Below are positions 34,461 through 45,994 of a stretch of DNA of 64,000 nt, piece by piece. Origin of the DNA: Proteles cristata cristata (Eukaryota > Chordata > Mammalia > Carnivora > Hyaenidae); NCBI GenBank assembly GCA_017311185.1, contig JAESUZ010002392.1, forward strand, positions 1 to 64,000, given 5' to 3'. The notes under the pieces are model-generated. The model had not been told where the DNA came from. It made no database searches and saw nothing but the letters and a program-made list of their open reading frames with translations. Each line of letters opens with the position of its first letter. The stretch's first letter is position 1. The position numbers were made by a program, and so were the translations under genes.

Positions 34461-36734
34461 ATATTTGTACTAAGAGCTGAACTTGTATCTTGCGGGAATG
34501 ATAGATTACATTTATCTAGGCACTGGCAGGAGAGATGAGAAACACATAGGAGTGACTGGAATAGTGAGGGTGGTATTTTGCAAATTAGTGGAAGGCTCAT
34601 TGAGCTGCTCCATGAAGGAACTGCCCTCTCTAATTGTGAGCAGCTCAGCCCAGCTAGTTCAAGCAGCAGCCCCAGAGCCCAGAGCAAACAACCAGGCTCA
34701 GATCTGAAATTGCTCCTTTTATGCCTCTCCCAACGTGTCCAACCTCACAGGGTGCAGGGGAGGGATCTTGCACAACATCTCCACCTGATCCTGCCCTCTG
34801 TGGCTCATGGAATGTGTTTCTTTTTCCCCTGCTCGTTCCCAAGACTTTCTCATATACCATCATCTGTCACAGGGATGTTGACAGCTCAGAATAAACCGGC
34901 TTTAATTCTATGGATTATTTTCCTCTGTCAGCTTGGGGAAAAAAAAGAAAGAAAGAAAAGGGAAAAGAAATCTCTCTCCTTGAAGGAGGGTAAAGAACCA
35001 GAGGCATAAAGAGACAATGTCAGAGATCTTGGGGCAATCAGCTTGACTAAAGAGTTCTGTAAGCTCAGGTTCACATTAGTGTCTAAATGTTAAACAAAGA
35101 AACAGATGGCTTGTCTCATGGATGTTTATTAGTTTCACGGCTCTGTGCTGGCCGTGTTTTAAAAGCACTGCTGCTGAGAACAGAGTACACATCATGCTTC
35201 TACCCTGCAGATGCCTGGAGTCGGCCCATCTAGGTCAAGGACTCCAACCTGGTTCTTCAGAAAGGGGAGTGGGAGTAGGTAGCCTGTTTTCACTATTTCC
35301 AAAGCCTGACACATCCTGCTTATGTATCCACAATAAGACAGAACAAGCCGCCAAAGCGCTCAACCTTTTCAGTTCTGGCTGGGACGGCATTAGCTCAAGC
35401 TGGTTGTGTTTGTCACTTCCCAGTAACCAGTAACGTGACTTGGCAATCAGGGGCCTCTCTGCTTCATACCAGATAGGCAATAAACTCAGTTGTTTGATTA
35501 AATAAAGATAATTTTTGTTGCATAGGTGAAAATCTTTCAAATAGTGGACGGAGATGATGAAAAGTGAGGTTGGCAGGGAGACAGATGGAAATATTCTCCC
35601 AAGACTTTATTGCTGGAGTATTTCAGCTTTTCTGCATTCAGGCCGTGAAAAGTGCCCTCAATGGGTTCCTGCAATGGAAACATTCAGACTTTCCCATAGG
35701 GGAAGAGCGGGGTTAATGGTTCAAACTCTTACCCTCCAGGCTGTTTTAAAAGGTCAGATCTTAGCACCATCAAGGCTGGGCTGGGTCCCAATCAGATTGC
35801 TGAAAGGATGAATCTTTTTCAAGAGGGAAGAGGGTGAAGAAGGAAATATTGTCAGTAGGGAAATGTATTCCTGGCAAGCCACTAAGTGTTAAATCCCCTG
35901 TTGGATTCTCTGCCTTATATTTGTTTAATGCATCTTGCTGATGGAGCTGTCAGCAGCCAGGCAGCGCAGCGGGCAATTACCAGCTGGTCCTGAGGCGGAG
36001 GGAACCTTCGCAACAGTAGATGGCAGCACAAGCCTGTGTTTGAAGCAGAGCCTCCGCTCTAGGGCAGCCGCATCCCGCCCGCACCAAGAAGTTTTTATTC
36101 CCCTTGAATTTTAACCAATCGTGTTGCATCTTTTGTCTCCAAAAGGACAGAAATAGGTTTCCTCTTTCTCTATAATTGATTTTAAGTTTCCTTTTGTTCT
36201 AGCTCTGCTAAAAAGAGGAAAGAGCCCTATTTCAAGGGTTGACCTGCTTGAGACTTCTATTAAGTGGGCCAAATAATTATACCCCAAAGACAAACCTGTT
36301 CTGTGCAAACACTCAGGAGCAACACTTATGCTAGTTAACCCACCTACAAGGTTCCAGGGAGCAGGCATCTGCCCTGGGGATGTTTTGGCCTTCTATTGCA
36401 AACCCAATTGTTTGTTAAACAAGAATCATCTGCTGTTACTATCCCCTCAGGACTGCTTGGCATATTTTAAAAGGGGATAAATTTGCCCTTTGGCTTCAAG
36501 TCTCCATTACTAGATTCTCAATTGCCTTTTTTCAAGTAATAATATCACCTATTGAGGACAAACACCCTCAAGTGTGCATTCAGTTATTTGTTCAATAAAT
36601 AAACAATATTACCATTCTCACAGTCTTCCTTCCTTGATTGCCTATTGCTTATGACAGCAGCCCCCAAAACAATGAAAAGTCCCCAGCCATGACTCTCTCC
36701 AGCTTCCTGAGAGGGTGTGTGCATGGGGCTACCC
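34461..36734. other. Non-repeat interval, possible regulatory DNA
   Basis: Over 2 kb in which I see no interspersed repeat. It includes a GC- and CpG-rich patch at 35940-36090 (eight CpGs by eye), with 'gcaattaccagctgg' combining a homeodomain-like core and an E-box. Neighbouring stretches carry further homeodomain-like cores (34895-34925, 36270-36285). Open frames here are short and unrecognised. The regulatory role is inference from low repeat content and composition only. Confidence 0.35.
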
Positions 36735-37035
36735 TCTGCTTAAAGCACTCTTCCCCATCTCTTCACTTGGCTAATGTCACTGTGTTTTCCAGTTCTCAAT
36801 CTGTCACTTTCTTTGGTAGGTATGTCAATTGTCAAGGTCAAGTCCAGATAAGATACCTCCCATAACACCCTGAACTTGCATCATTATCATCTTCTTAACA
36901 TCATATAATACTACGTGTTGATAAGTCAGTATCTCCCCCTCCCCAAAGAATATAAGCTTTTCAAGTGCAATGGCTTACTTTACCCTATAGTCCGTAGCAT
37001 GAAGGTGCTTAATCAATACCTCTTGAATTAAATAA
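36735..37035 (+). mobile_element. LINE-2 3' end, sense
   Basis: Ordered L2 blocks: 'gcactcttccccatctcttcac', 'acttggctaatgtcac', 'cataacaccctgaacttgc', 'cagtatctccccctccccaa', 'aatataagcttttcaagtgc' and 'gaaggtgcttaatcaatacc'. Confidence 0.8.
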
Positions 37036-37749
37036 TTGTAGAACTAAAAATATAGTGAAACTTGTAAACTCACTTTTTCTTTCTGTATATATTTTAAGAA
37101 ATATTTTTATTTTAGTTACCGAGTTTCAGCCTTTACATTTATTCTCTTACCTCCTAATTTGGTATTCTTTTATGTAAATTTAATTATATATGCAATGCAA
37201 AGTCTGGCTTGCCTACAATTACTTTAGGAGAATCTGCTGTGACCTTTATCGTTCTGTGGTGAATTAAGAACAATCATGTTGTGGGCTTGCTTTAAAAGGT
37301 CCAATCTCCACGGGCATCTGGCTAGGGGCAGATCTAAATGGTATCGCCTAATTTTGCCATTTTAAAGTTACAGGTAGTATCATCAGACCATTTAAAAAGG
37401 AATAAGCTTTAAAATTGATAATATTAAAGTGGCCAACATCTACTTTGGGGACTTAAAAAGTCTCAGTGAATGTATATTTTACCCTACTTTGCCACAAGGG
37501 AGAGTCAATTGTTCACCTTCCAAAAATGATTGCCGTTAAAAAGAAGCAAAAGGCACACATCTCAGACGAAGCTCTCAGCCTTGGGCTCTGGGCCCTACAA
37601 GTCGAATGGGATAGATTACTTTGGCCTGGATCCAGAGGCGTGTGGACCTAAGGATGGGAATGTTCTCCAAGAGCTTTGATGCTTCTGGCGGACACCTTGG
37701 AGGTAAGAAGGTAAATGGGCCTTGAGAATCGAGCAATTAAGGATAAAGG
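37036..37749. other. Unassigned interval
   Basis: AT-rich left half, no repeat recognised. A strong splice-donor-like site (ggag/gtaaga, GT at 37703-37704) occurs at its right end. Confidence 0.4.
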
Positions 37750-38110
37750 TCCTGACTGCGTGATTTGGTAACTCGGTTTTCAGGTACCGTGTGAACTGGT
37801 GGGGGCCAGGGAGGTGGGGGGTGGGGTGATCCTTAGTGTGTTTGTGGTTTAGGCCCCGAGCGCCCAGGGACTCCCCACTGAAGCTGCCTGATAAGTGACT
37901 CTGAGGAATGAAAGGCGAAAGGCGAATTCTGTTCATTGTTTGGTGTTTTCTTGTTTGAGCGTAAGTCTCCGCCTTCTGCTGGTTTGAGATACGGATACCC
38001 TGTCGTCGGTAGGAAGGCGCATACGGAGGTGCTGCTGGCTTGCCCTCGGTCGGGTTTGTTTCACACGCTGCGGGGCTGTCCTGGGAGCCATGGGAATAGA
38101 CCATCGGTTT
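37750..38110. promoter_or_regulatory. CpG-rich patch, candidate promoter/enhancer
   Basis: I count about 18 CpGs in roughly 360 bp outside any SINE, against a strongly CpG-depleted background. By hand estimate the observed/expected ratio is about 0.7 and G+C just over 50%, which would make it a weak CpG island. It overlaps a four-run G tract (37801-37826), holds a donor-like gtaagt at 37961 and follows another donor-like site at 37703. A 162-codon minus-strand frame (37616-38104) crosses it without recognisable domains and may simply reflect GC content. Confidence 0.35.
37801..37826 (+). repeat. G-quadruplex-type motif
   Basis: Four G runs (5, 3, 6 and 4 G) separated by loops of 3, 4 and 1 nt meet the usual intramolecular G4 pattern. 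It lies in the CpG-rich patch. Confidence 0.85.
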
Positions 38111-38264
38111 CCCTGCCCTTGGAATGCAGCTGGAGTGAGCATGGAGGGGGGAGAAGAAAGATGAATTTGCTGGCTCTGGTGTGCTGCAAAGCCCGGTATT
38201 TTTCAGTTTAGGAATGACGTGGTGAACTCCAAGGTATCTGAGAATCAGTGGGGTGCGGTGGCGG

Positions 38265-38398
38265 GCTTTGCGCCACGGAGGCAGGACTTAGGTTTGAATA
38301 TTTCTCTGCCAACTTTGTGAGACCTGGGGCAAAGCATTTGCCTCTCACTTTCCTTATCAGCAAAGCTGATAAATTTGCCTTGCTTGCAAGATTAAAAA
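38265..38398 (+). mobile_element. MIR SINE relic
   Basis: 'aggacttaggtttgaatatttctctgcc' region, 'gagacctggggcaaagcat', 'cctctcactttccttatcag' and 'gcaagattaaaaata' follow sense MIR order. Confidence 0.75.
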
Positions 38399-38935
38399 TA
38401 ATGAACATCCACGTCCAAGATTGGATGGATCTTGAAAGCACCATGTTAAGTTAAAGTCAGTCAACAAATGGCCATATTTTGTATGATTTCTTTTATAGTG
38501 TAGATCCAGAGGCTCCTAGGTGGCTCAGTCAGTTAAGCATCTGACTTCAGCTCAGGTCATGATCGAGTGTTTTGTGAGTTCAAGCCCCTCTTCAGAGCCT
38601 GGAGCCTGCTTCAGATTCTGTGTCTCCCTCTCTGCTCTTCCCCTGCTTACACTCTGTGTCTCTGTTAAATATAAACTTTTTAAAAAATATGTAGTACATA
38701 TCCAGAATAGGCAATAGCATGGAGATGGAAAGGAGGTGAGTGGCTACCAGAAGTTGAGCGAGTAGGGCAAGTAGGGGTTTCTGCGAATGCATAGGGGTTT
38801 CTTTTGGAGGTAATGGCAATGTTCTCAAATGAGAGAGCGATGCAGGTTGCACAGCTCTGTGAATATACAAAGTGAATTGTGCACTTTAAAAAAATGAGCT
38901 CTCCTGTATGTGAATTGTATCTCGATAAAACTTTT
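38399..38935 (+). mobile_element. Old L1 3' end, sense, split by a SINE
   Basis: 'tggatggatcttgaaagca', 'tatccagaataggcaatagc', 'atgcaggttgcacagctctg' and 'gtgaattgtatctcgataaaac' match an old L1 3' UTR of the type also present at 62990-63590. It is interrupted by the SINE at 38511-38689. Confidence 0.82.
38511..38689 (+). mobile_element. CAN-SINE in old L1 3' end
   Basis: Sense copy beginning 'ggctcctaggtggctcagtc', with tRNA-like head, CT body and A-rich tail. L1 similarity resumes after it at 'tatccagaata'. The duplication is imperfect (tagatccaga on the left, acatatccaga on the right). Confidence 0.93.
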
Positions 38936-38944
38936 TATTTTTAT

Positions 38945-39124
38945 TTTACTTTGTAATGTTTTATTTATTTTTGAGAGGAGGGACAGAGAGAGATCGGGGT
39001 GGGGGTTGGGGAACAGAGGATCCAACACAGCACAAAGCCTAATGCAGGGCTCAAACTCACTAACCAGGAAATCATGACCAGAACCGAAGTCAGACACTCA
39101 ACCGACTGAGCCACCCAGGCGCCC
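38945..39124 (-). mobile_element. CAN-SINE
   Basis: Antisense copy from 'ttactttgtaatgttttattt' to 'ccacccaggcgcccc'. It sits between the end of one L1 (+) and an L1 (-) fragment. No clear duplication is seen. Confidence 0.93.
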
Positions 39125-39255
39125 CTTGTGTTCCTGATTTTAAAGGAAAAGGTTTTCAGCTTTTCACCACTGAGTATGATGCTAGCTGTGGGTTTGCCAC
39201 ATATGGTCCTTATTATACTGAGTTACGTTCCCTCTATACCCACCTTGTTGCGTTG
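39125..39255 (-). mobile_element. L1 RT-region fragment
   Basis: 'cttgtgttcctgattttaaagg', 'tttcaccactgagtatgatg' and 'ccttattatactgagttacg' are the complement of the L1 RT region and align with 16640-16740 of the old L1. Confidence 0.85.
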
Positions 39256-39735
39256 TTAAACAACTTTTCCATATAACTGTGGATCCAATCTATTACTTTT
39301 TAAGACCTCTCATTCACTTGAATTTCAATATATTGTTTTGTTTTCAATGGGGGGATTATAATTAGAAAATATGGAGAATTGTGTAAATCACTAAGTCTTC
39401 AGAATGTGTCACGGTGTCCTCTGTATTATGGCTTTCTGTAGGGGAAAATTGTCTGAGTATCACAGCTTACAGGGTCAAGTTTAAATACCCTTCTTGTCAG
39501 TTTAGTTATTCTAAAACCTAGCCTTATTTTACATATCCCCTTTCTTCCCCAGTTGGTACTCTGCTCCCCCATCAGGTGTATCACTTATTTGTCCAGATTT
39601 ATGCCAGTCTCCTCTCACTTTTGTGACTTATGCTGACCACCTGATTTAGGATGACGTCCCTACTCACGCAGTTCTCTTGTAGCCACACAAATGTGTTCAA
39701 GTCCTCTCTCTTGCTCCCCACCTTTGAAACCCATA
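39256..39735. other. Unassigned interval
   Basis: No gene seen. Parts of 39500-39730 have an L2-like pyrimidine-rich character but no confident match. Confidence 0.35.
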
Positions 39736-39755
39736 CTGATTCCTCAATTCTAAAA

Positions 39756-39777
39756 TGTTTTTAAATGTTTATCCACT

Positions 39778-39818
<41 letters not shown>

Positions 39819-39989
39819 CAGAGAGAGAGAGCACAAGTTGGGGAGGAGAAGAGAGAGAAGGGGACATGGAATCTCAAGCAAGCTCCAGGCTCTGAGCTGT
39901 CAGCACAGAGCCCAGTGTGGGGCTTGAACCCAGATCATGACCTGCTCTGAAGTCGAATGCTCAACCGACTGAGCCACCATAGGTGCCCC
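39756..39989 (-). mobile_element. CAN-SINE with expanded GA tract
   Basis: Antisense copy. The body carries an uninterrupted (GA)n run at about 39781-39814. A 20-bp duplication with three mismatches is visible (ctgattcctcaattctaaaa at 39736-39755, ctgattccccatctctaaaa at 39990-40009), so the copy is older than the one at 60.6 kb. Confidence 0.95.
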
Positions 39990-40134
39990 CTGATTCCCCA
40001 TCTCTAAAAGCCTCCCCTTGAGAGGGTCTGTGTCCAGAGACCATGACTTCTGAAATCAAAATCACAACTAGGTTAAAGTGGACAATGCTAGGAAGCCAGG
40101 CTTTATGCTAACTGAAAGTATAAACTTTACATTC

Positions 40135-40235
40135 CGTTTTTTCTCTAATTATTTCCAGTTTATAAGCATATTGTCTCCAACCAAAGCATAAGCTACTCAA
40201 AGAAAGCTTTATATTATGTCTCTGATATCTTATGG
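40135..40235 (+). mobile_element. Possible LINE-2 3' end
   Basis: 'attgtctccaaccaaagcataagctactcaaag' region resembles the L2 'ttgtctccc...agactgtgagctccttgaggg' block. Weak. Confidence 0.33.
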
Positions 40236-40479
40236 TAAACATCTCATAAATTGATTTATATAGAGTGAGCCACTCCATAAGCTACTGATTAATAATGTAA
40301 AATTAATAATAAATATCTATTTCCCCTGTTCCTAGCCCCAGCCTTATCATTAGAAGAATAGGACCTAAGAACCCAAGAGGTCCCAGGCCGTTGTCTCCTC
40401 CTGATACTAGGAGAACTTTGTGCTTGCCCTTTAACAGGGACTGTGTTTCCCTGAAGGCAACACCTACAGCAGTACTTTA

Positions 40480-40658
40480 TATTTATTTTTTTTAATGTTT
40501 ATTTATTTGAGAGAGAGCTGGGGAGGGATAGAGGATCTGAAATAGTCTCTGTGCTGCCAGCAGAGAGCCCCACAAGGGGCTCAAACTCACAAACCATGAG
40601 ATCATGACCTGAGCCGGAGTCGGATGTTTAACGATTTGAGCTGCCCAGGCATCTGGAA
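40480..40658 (-). mobile_element. CAN-SINE
   Basis: Antisense copy with a degraded head (ctgcccaggcatct). The duplication agcagtacttta at 40468-40479 matches agcaggacttta at 40659-40670 (11 of 12). Confidence 0.93.
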
Positions 40659-40670
40659 AGCAGGACTTTA

Positions 40671-41981
40671 AAAGCAAGGAATGAAACTGCACTGGATTCT
40701 GGGGATCCAGAGCAGACAGCCACTGAGGAATATTTTTCCCATCCCTGCCCCACATCATATATCCATACACGGGAGAGTCAGTATAACTGTCTGATTTAGG
40801 CATTGGCCAAATAACCCTGCCTGTTAGTGGGATAGTCACTTAATTCTGCTCCATTTCCTGAGCATTCAACCAGAGGAAGATGCAAAGTGCTATGCCTGTG
40901 TTTCTAGATAGCTCACAAATTAAAAACCAGAAGATTTTCTGCAGTTTCCAAAGCAAAACCAGAAAAAATTGAAAGATGACTGATAGGATTAATACATTTA
41001 TTGGCATTAGGACATTGTTATGTTATTGCCAGTATCAGAGTGACATCATTTTTTATAAAGGCACCATAATTGCCTTTGAATGTCATAAAAGGTGAAATTC
41101 ATTCTCATGGATATTGAAAAGAACGTCGTGAAGTTAAAAGGGGACTAAATGATACAGATGATAGAATGTACTGGCTTTAAATTTCTGTCCATAAACCAGG
41201 AGTGAAACTACAGAGAGTTAGGCTTGAGATGAAGACTGTAATATCCTCAAATTAGTTTAGACACCCCTCTAATCTCATTTTTTCATGGTGGAGGACTATT
41301 CATTGGGAAATCTGTTTTCCTTCATTGGCCAATATTTCAGCTGTCTACTGCCCGAGCGAAAATACTGAAGGGGGAGAGGAAGAAGATGCCAATGGAAGTA
41401 AATCTTATTGGGAATGGCAGAAGCAGCCCACTTCCCACTAAGGCACAGAAGACCAAAGATATAAAGCAACCAGTGTGTAACAGTCCTTAGCTCAAAATAT
41501 TTAGGCTCCCCTGTCAGATGTCCTTAAAGACAAATCCTAGAATCCATCACGTACAAATTCCTTTTCCAGCCAGCCAGAGTGATAAAGTCCGGACAAGGGT
41601 TTAGAAATTCCTCACTACTACGTTATACATCAAAGTGTTTTCCTTCCCCCACCCTCCTCAACATGAACCCCACCAGAAATTCCTCCCGCTGCCAAGAGCC
41701 TTGGAAAAGCTTTCCATTATTAATTTCTCCGTGGATTCAGCATGTTTTGGAAGCCTCACCAGAGGCTGGGGGCAGAGTTTGAGGACAGTAAAACAGTGGG
41801 GACACATGGCAAACCTTTCAGTTTGGCACCATGGAATATAGCGTGCATCTGTGCCTTCCTTTCTGTGTGGCTGGAAACTTCTCAAATCTGGTCCTCAGTT
41901 TACGTTACTCAGGCAAACAGTCCTTTAGTTACTCCATGGGAGAAAGCCTTTAAGGAGAAAGGCAACATTATGGACCAGTGA
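40671..41981. other. Unassigned interval
   Basis: No recognised gene. Several overlapping short frames at 41579-41981 on both strands lack motifs. No confident repeat. Confidence 0.4.
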
Positions 41982-42145
41982 TGCTCAGTTTTCACGTGTA
42001 TAGATAGTACTTGGCAATCTTGCTAAATGAATATTCTGATTCAGCAGGTCTGTGTCTAGGGCCTAAGACTCTGCATTTCAATAAGCTCCCAGTTACTGCT
42101 GATGATGCTGGTTTGTGGAGCACACTTTGAAATGAAAGTGGTTAG
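41982..42145 (+). mobile_element. hAT-Charlie relic (MER5A-like)
   Basis: 'ttctgattcagcaggtctgtg', 'gactctgcatttcaataagctccc' and 'gatgatgctggtttgtggagcacactttga' region match a MER5A-type short hAT element in order. Confidence 0.75.
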
Positions 42146-43008
42146 CTCATCTTGTAAAGCAGACCGGGCTTCCTGCAATGTAGCCAGTGTTTGCCTTTGA
42201 CTTTATTAAAACAAATTTGAAATTAGTCCAGTTCACAATGTTTATAAAAATAAAATCCAGTTCATTTCCATTTGGGGCCAGTATTGACAAGGAACTAAAA
42301 TAGATATTAATTAACCCAGGGAATAGGGTGGGCAGGCAAGGAAGAGTCCTTTGATCTTTTACTTAAGCATTTTTATCTTCACTTTCCAAGTGTATATTTT
42401 GCTTCTTTGTTTAAAGTAGCCGGTGCCAATTTTATCTTGCAGTTTTATTAAAAAGCACATCTTCGCTAAGTAAAAATCAGTCCCAGAAATGTCACTGTAG
42501 CCCATGTGCATCAGGTACAAGGATTAGACTGAGCAGAGTTTTGCATGGCCTGTTTTATTTTGCTCACCCAAAAAGAATCTCATGTTCAGTTCCAACGCAG
42601 ATGTCATTTGGGGTTATAGAAATTCCAGTAATTAAACTTGCTAAACTATGACCAGCTAGTGTTAACCCTCCTGTTAGGTCACAAATTGCTTCCTCTTCTT
42701 GTATGAGAAGATATGTAAGAGCTCCTCTGTGCTGAATAGGTTACAAGCTCTCAGGAAAATGACTGCAGGAGGCACAGCTTCGCACGCAGAATGACCTGAG
42801 AGGGATTTGCGTATGTCTGTGTGTGCTGTCCATGGGCATGTTTACATGCACCGGCTACATGAAATAGAAAAAACAGCAAAGCCTGAATTTCAGAAATACT
42901 AGCATCATTAACTAAGGAGGGGAAGAGGAGGGATAACAAAATAGTTTAACAAGACACTTAGAAAGGTTCAGAGAAGGTCAGAAGAAATCCAAAGTCCCTT
43001 TTAAAAAA
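42146..43008. other. Unassigned interval
   Basis: No gene or confident repeat seen. Confidence 0.4.
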
Positions 43009-43019
43009 TGGCATTGTAA

Positions 43020-43217
43020 GGGGTGCCTCAGTGGCTCAGTCGGTTAAGCATCTGACTCTTGATTTCAGCTCAGATTATGATCTCGTGGCTCATTAGAACA
43101 AGCCCCAGGTCAGGCTCCATGCTGACAATGCAGAGCCTGCCTTGGATTCTCTCCTTCTCTTTCTGTCCCTCACCTGGTCCCACACTCTTCCTTTCTCTCT
43201 CAAAATAAACTTTTAAA
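43020..43217 (+). mobile_element. CAN-SINE
   Basis: Sense copy starting 'ggggtgcctcagtggctcag', with CT body and 'caaaataaactttt' tail. The 8-bp tggcattg flanks both sides (43009-43016 and 43222-43229). Confidence 0.94.
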
Positions 43218-43229
43218 ACCCTGGCATTG

Positions 43230-44099
43230 AAGACTCTGCCCTCTGCATCCTCAACAACATTTAAAAATCATAAATGTTTACTGAGCACCACCATAGATGC
43301 ATACAAGTCATACACGTAAGGAAGAGCTAAGGCTTAGTAAAATGAATGTATTCATTCAGCTAATATGTACTGATGCCTTCCACTGGGAATGCCATTACCA
43401 TCAAGGGACCTCATGGGTAGGAAAGACACATTGTTCAAGGCCTCCACAATGTTTTCTTCCATCCTCAGAGATTAAAGCTTAGGGGGCACATGAGTTACAG
43501 ACCGTTGTTTTACATGTTTCTGTGAGAAAGCAGTAGACAGGTGACAACAGGTGTCCAAAAAGATTTGTGAGATTCCAAAAAATTGGAACTTGCATCCCAT
43601 AGAATGTGTAAGAGAAAGAAATAGCAGAGCTGATAAATATTTTCCCATCGAGATGTTTTTATCTAGTAAAGGCAAATATAAAAATGCATATACATGAGAT
43701 ACGTGTATATGAACATATATGTATATATAGTTAAATACATATAAACATACATATATACATATGTTTCTCACATATTCTTTATTTTTATCTTCACTAATGG
43801 TTTGTGGTAAGGTCAGAGGTGAGATTCTCCATGAGTATTTCTGGATCACTCCCCTAAATCTCTCCTTCCTTTGCACTTCCAGCATGTCCATCTGCTATTT
43901 AGCTAGCATGATCTTCCCTTGGTCAGTGTCAGTTTCATACTCAACAATGGTACTTGAAGGTCCTAAAAGCCAGGGAAGATGTTTAATCCTTCCTCAGACC
44001 CCTATGAACCACGAGGGCAAAGTGCCTGTGGAGTGTTTTCAATGACCACATATAGTCATCTTATCAGTGTTAAGGAGAAATTGTATCCAAACATACAGA
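43230..44099. other. Unassigned interval with AT-rich tract
   Basis: Contains an AT-rich run of alternating purine/pyrimidine (43686-43765) and weak L2-like snippets near 43268 and 43350. Frames at 43472-43891 (139 codons, minus) translate the AT tract and are not convincing. Confidence 0.4.
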
Positions 44100-44695
44100 A
44101 AATGGGAAAAGAAAATAATTCAGGTCACCTGAAACACAGTAGCTTAAGGTTGGCAAGGGTGTAGAGCATCAGACATTCTCCAAAATGAAGGATGACATAA
44201 CCTCACCTTTCTGCAATGCGGTCTTATGAGACTCATTGCAAGCTCATATACCTTTCAATATTTCCACTTCTAGGAATTTTTTTTACAGTTATGGCCATGT
44301 ATGCAGTGATCTATGGGCAAGGATATTCCTTGCAGCATTGTTTTTGGTAGCATAATACTGAAAATTTGCATCCATATAGCAATGACTAATTGAGTTCTGG
44401 CATGTTCATCCAATAAAAGACTGTGCAATCAAGGAAAAAAAAAGGGAAATGAGCTCCAAGACACACTGTTAAATTGAAAAGAAATCAAGGTACATAGCAG
44501 TATGCATCATTGATACATTTCAAAAGGAATGTATACACACATAGCTATAAGTGCTTAAAATTTCTTGTAAAAGATGTACAATAAACTAAAAACAATAATT
44601 GCCTCTCATAAGGGAAATTTAGAATTTAGAGAGCTTTAAATTATGTAGACCTTTCTGAATGATTTGCATGGTTTTGCCCTGTATCCACACTGGTT
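44100..44695 (+). mobile_element. Ancient L1 relic, sense
   Basis: 'ggttggcaagggtgtagag', 'atttccacttctaggaattt', 'ggatattccttgcagcattg', 'gacacactgttaaattgaaaag', and 'tacatagcagtatgcatc' follow the order of an old L1 ORF2 end plus 3' UTR. No reading frame survives. Confidence 0.72.
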
Positions 44696-45990
44696 TTTAA
44701 GATAAGTTTTTATAGAATTATTGCTCTGGAGAATGGAACATCCTTAGGGTATTTTGAACACCACAAAAGGAGCCACATCGGCCTAACACCCCGGTCGCCA
44801 TTTCCTTGTTCTGCCTCAGGATGGCAGTCTAGTTCTTCCATACTTTGGTTACTCCAGTGAAAATTTAATTTGGATTTCCTCTGAATGTTCTCTGACTTCA
44901 TCTGCAACGTCTGAGTCCACAATGAATTCAATTATTAAGGAGCTACTTCCCCAGAAGGAAGACTTTGATTTTATTATATTTAATCCACCTGATCTTTTTC
45001 TTTTCTTTCTCTCTCTTTCAAAGTCTTGCCAGCACAATTCTGCCTCTCCCACCACAGAATGCACAAGCGAAAGTGGGATTTTCCCCTTCCCAGCTGGATG
45101 GGTGGTCAGTTTCCAGGATCTTCCCATGACTAAGGAATACCATTTAGATACCTACCTTGGATGTATATGCCTTATTTTCTCATTATTCTAAGTGGTGTTT
45201 TTATTTTTATTCCCTTCTTAACCACATTTTGTCAGTTCTGAATATTCTATACCCATTATGGTATTTTTTCCCCAATAGAGTATTTTCTTCCAACAAATTT
45301 TGTGTGACTATCCGTAGTGTCAGCGAGGGCTCCCCTGGGTTAAGGGGTTGGGGAGGGGGAAGATGCTGACCCATATGCATGGATATTCTCCCCACTGCAC
45401 ACATGCCCCTTACTCTCCACTTCTCCCCCATCCTATGAAAAATTTTGAATGTCACCAATGGATGCCTAAGTTTCCACTGTAGAATTTGAAAGCCTTTGTC
45501 CAGAGCAAGGAAACCCAGCAATAAGGGAAACTCAAGCTCAAGTAAAAAAAAAAAAAAAAGAAAAGAAAAAGGCAAAGTATTATGGTGAGCTAGGAGAAAA
45601 TGTAGCTCCAGGATTCAAGTCTTCTTGTCTGGGCTACAGAGAACACTTAAAACCATTTTGTGCACCAGCCTTCCAGGAAACCAGCAACACATGAGTTGAA
45701 AGGCAGCTAAACAGGTTACTGTCTTCCAGAAAACCTATTATTTTTTTAAGGTGAAAATAAAAGGGGTTTTAATTTTTTTATGAAAAAAATGTTAATATGT
45801 TATTATGTTATCGAAGAAATATATTATCGAAGGATTGTTTTCTTGACAGTAAATAATTTTTTTCTTTCAATTGTTAAGCTAGAAATCTCTGTAGCTCTTG
45901 GCAATCTGTCCATCTTCTGTCCTCGGTAAGGTTAAGACAGCCATGGGTTCTATCCTTTCAATGAACAGCCCCTTTCTGAAGTAGAAATAT
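44696..45990. other. Unassigned interval
   Basis: Includes an A-run (45543-45574) not linked to a recognisable element. Frames on both strands (for example 122 codons, 45207-45575 minus) have no domain. Confidence 0.4.
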
Positions 45991-45994
45991 TTAG

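Noticed and set aside
34578..35009. 143-codon plus-strand open frame
   Set aside because: Ends in a lysine/glutamate-rich stretch from a purine tract, and opposite-strand frames overlap it. No domain seen.
37616..38104. 162-codon minus-strand open frame across the CpG-rich patch
   Set aside because: Raised G+C lowers stop-codon frequency. No domain or homologue is recognisable, so I list the region as a possible regulatory patch rather than a gene.
45543..45574. A-run as the tail of a processed pseudogene
   Set aside because: No recognisable gene-derived sequence upstream and no flanking duplication found.
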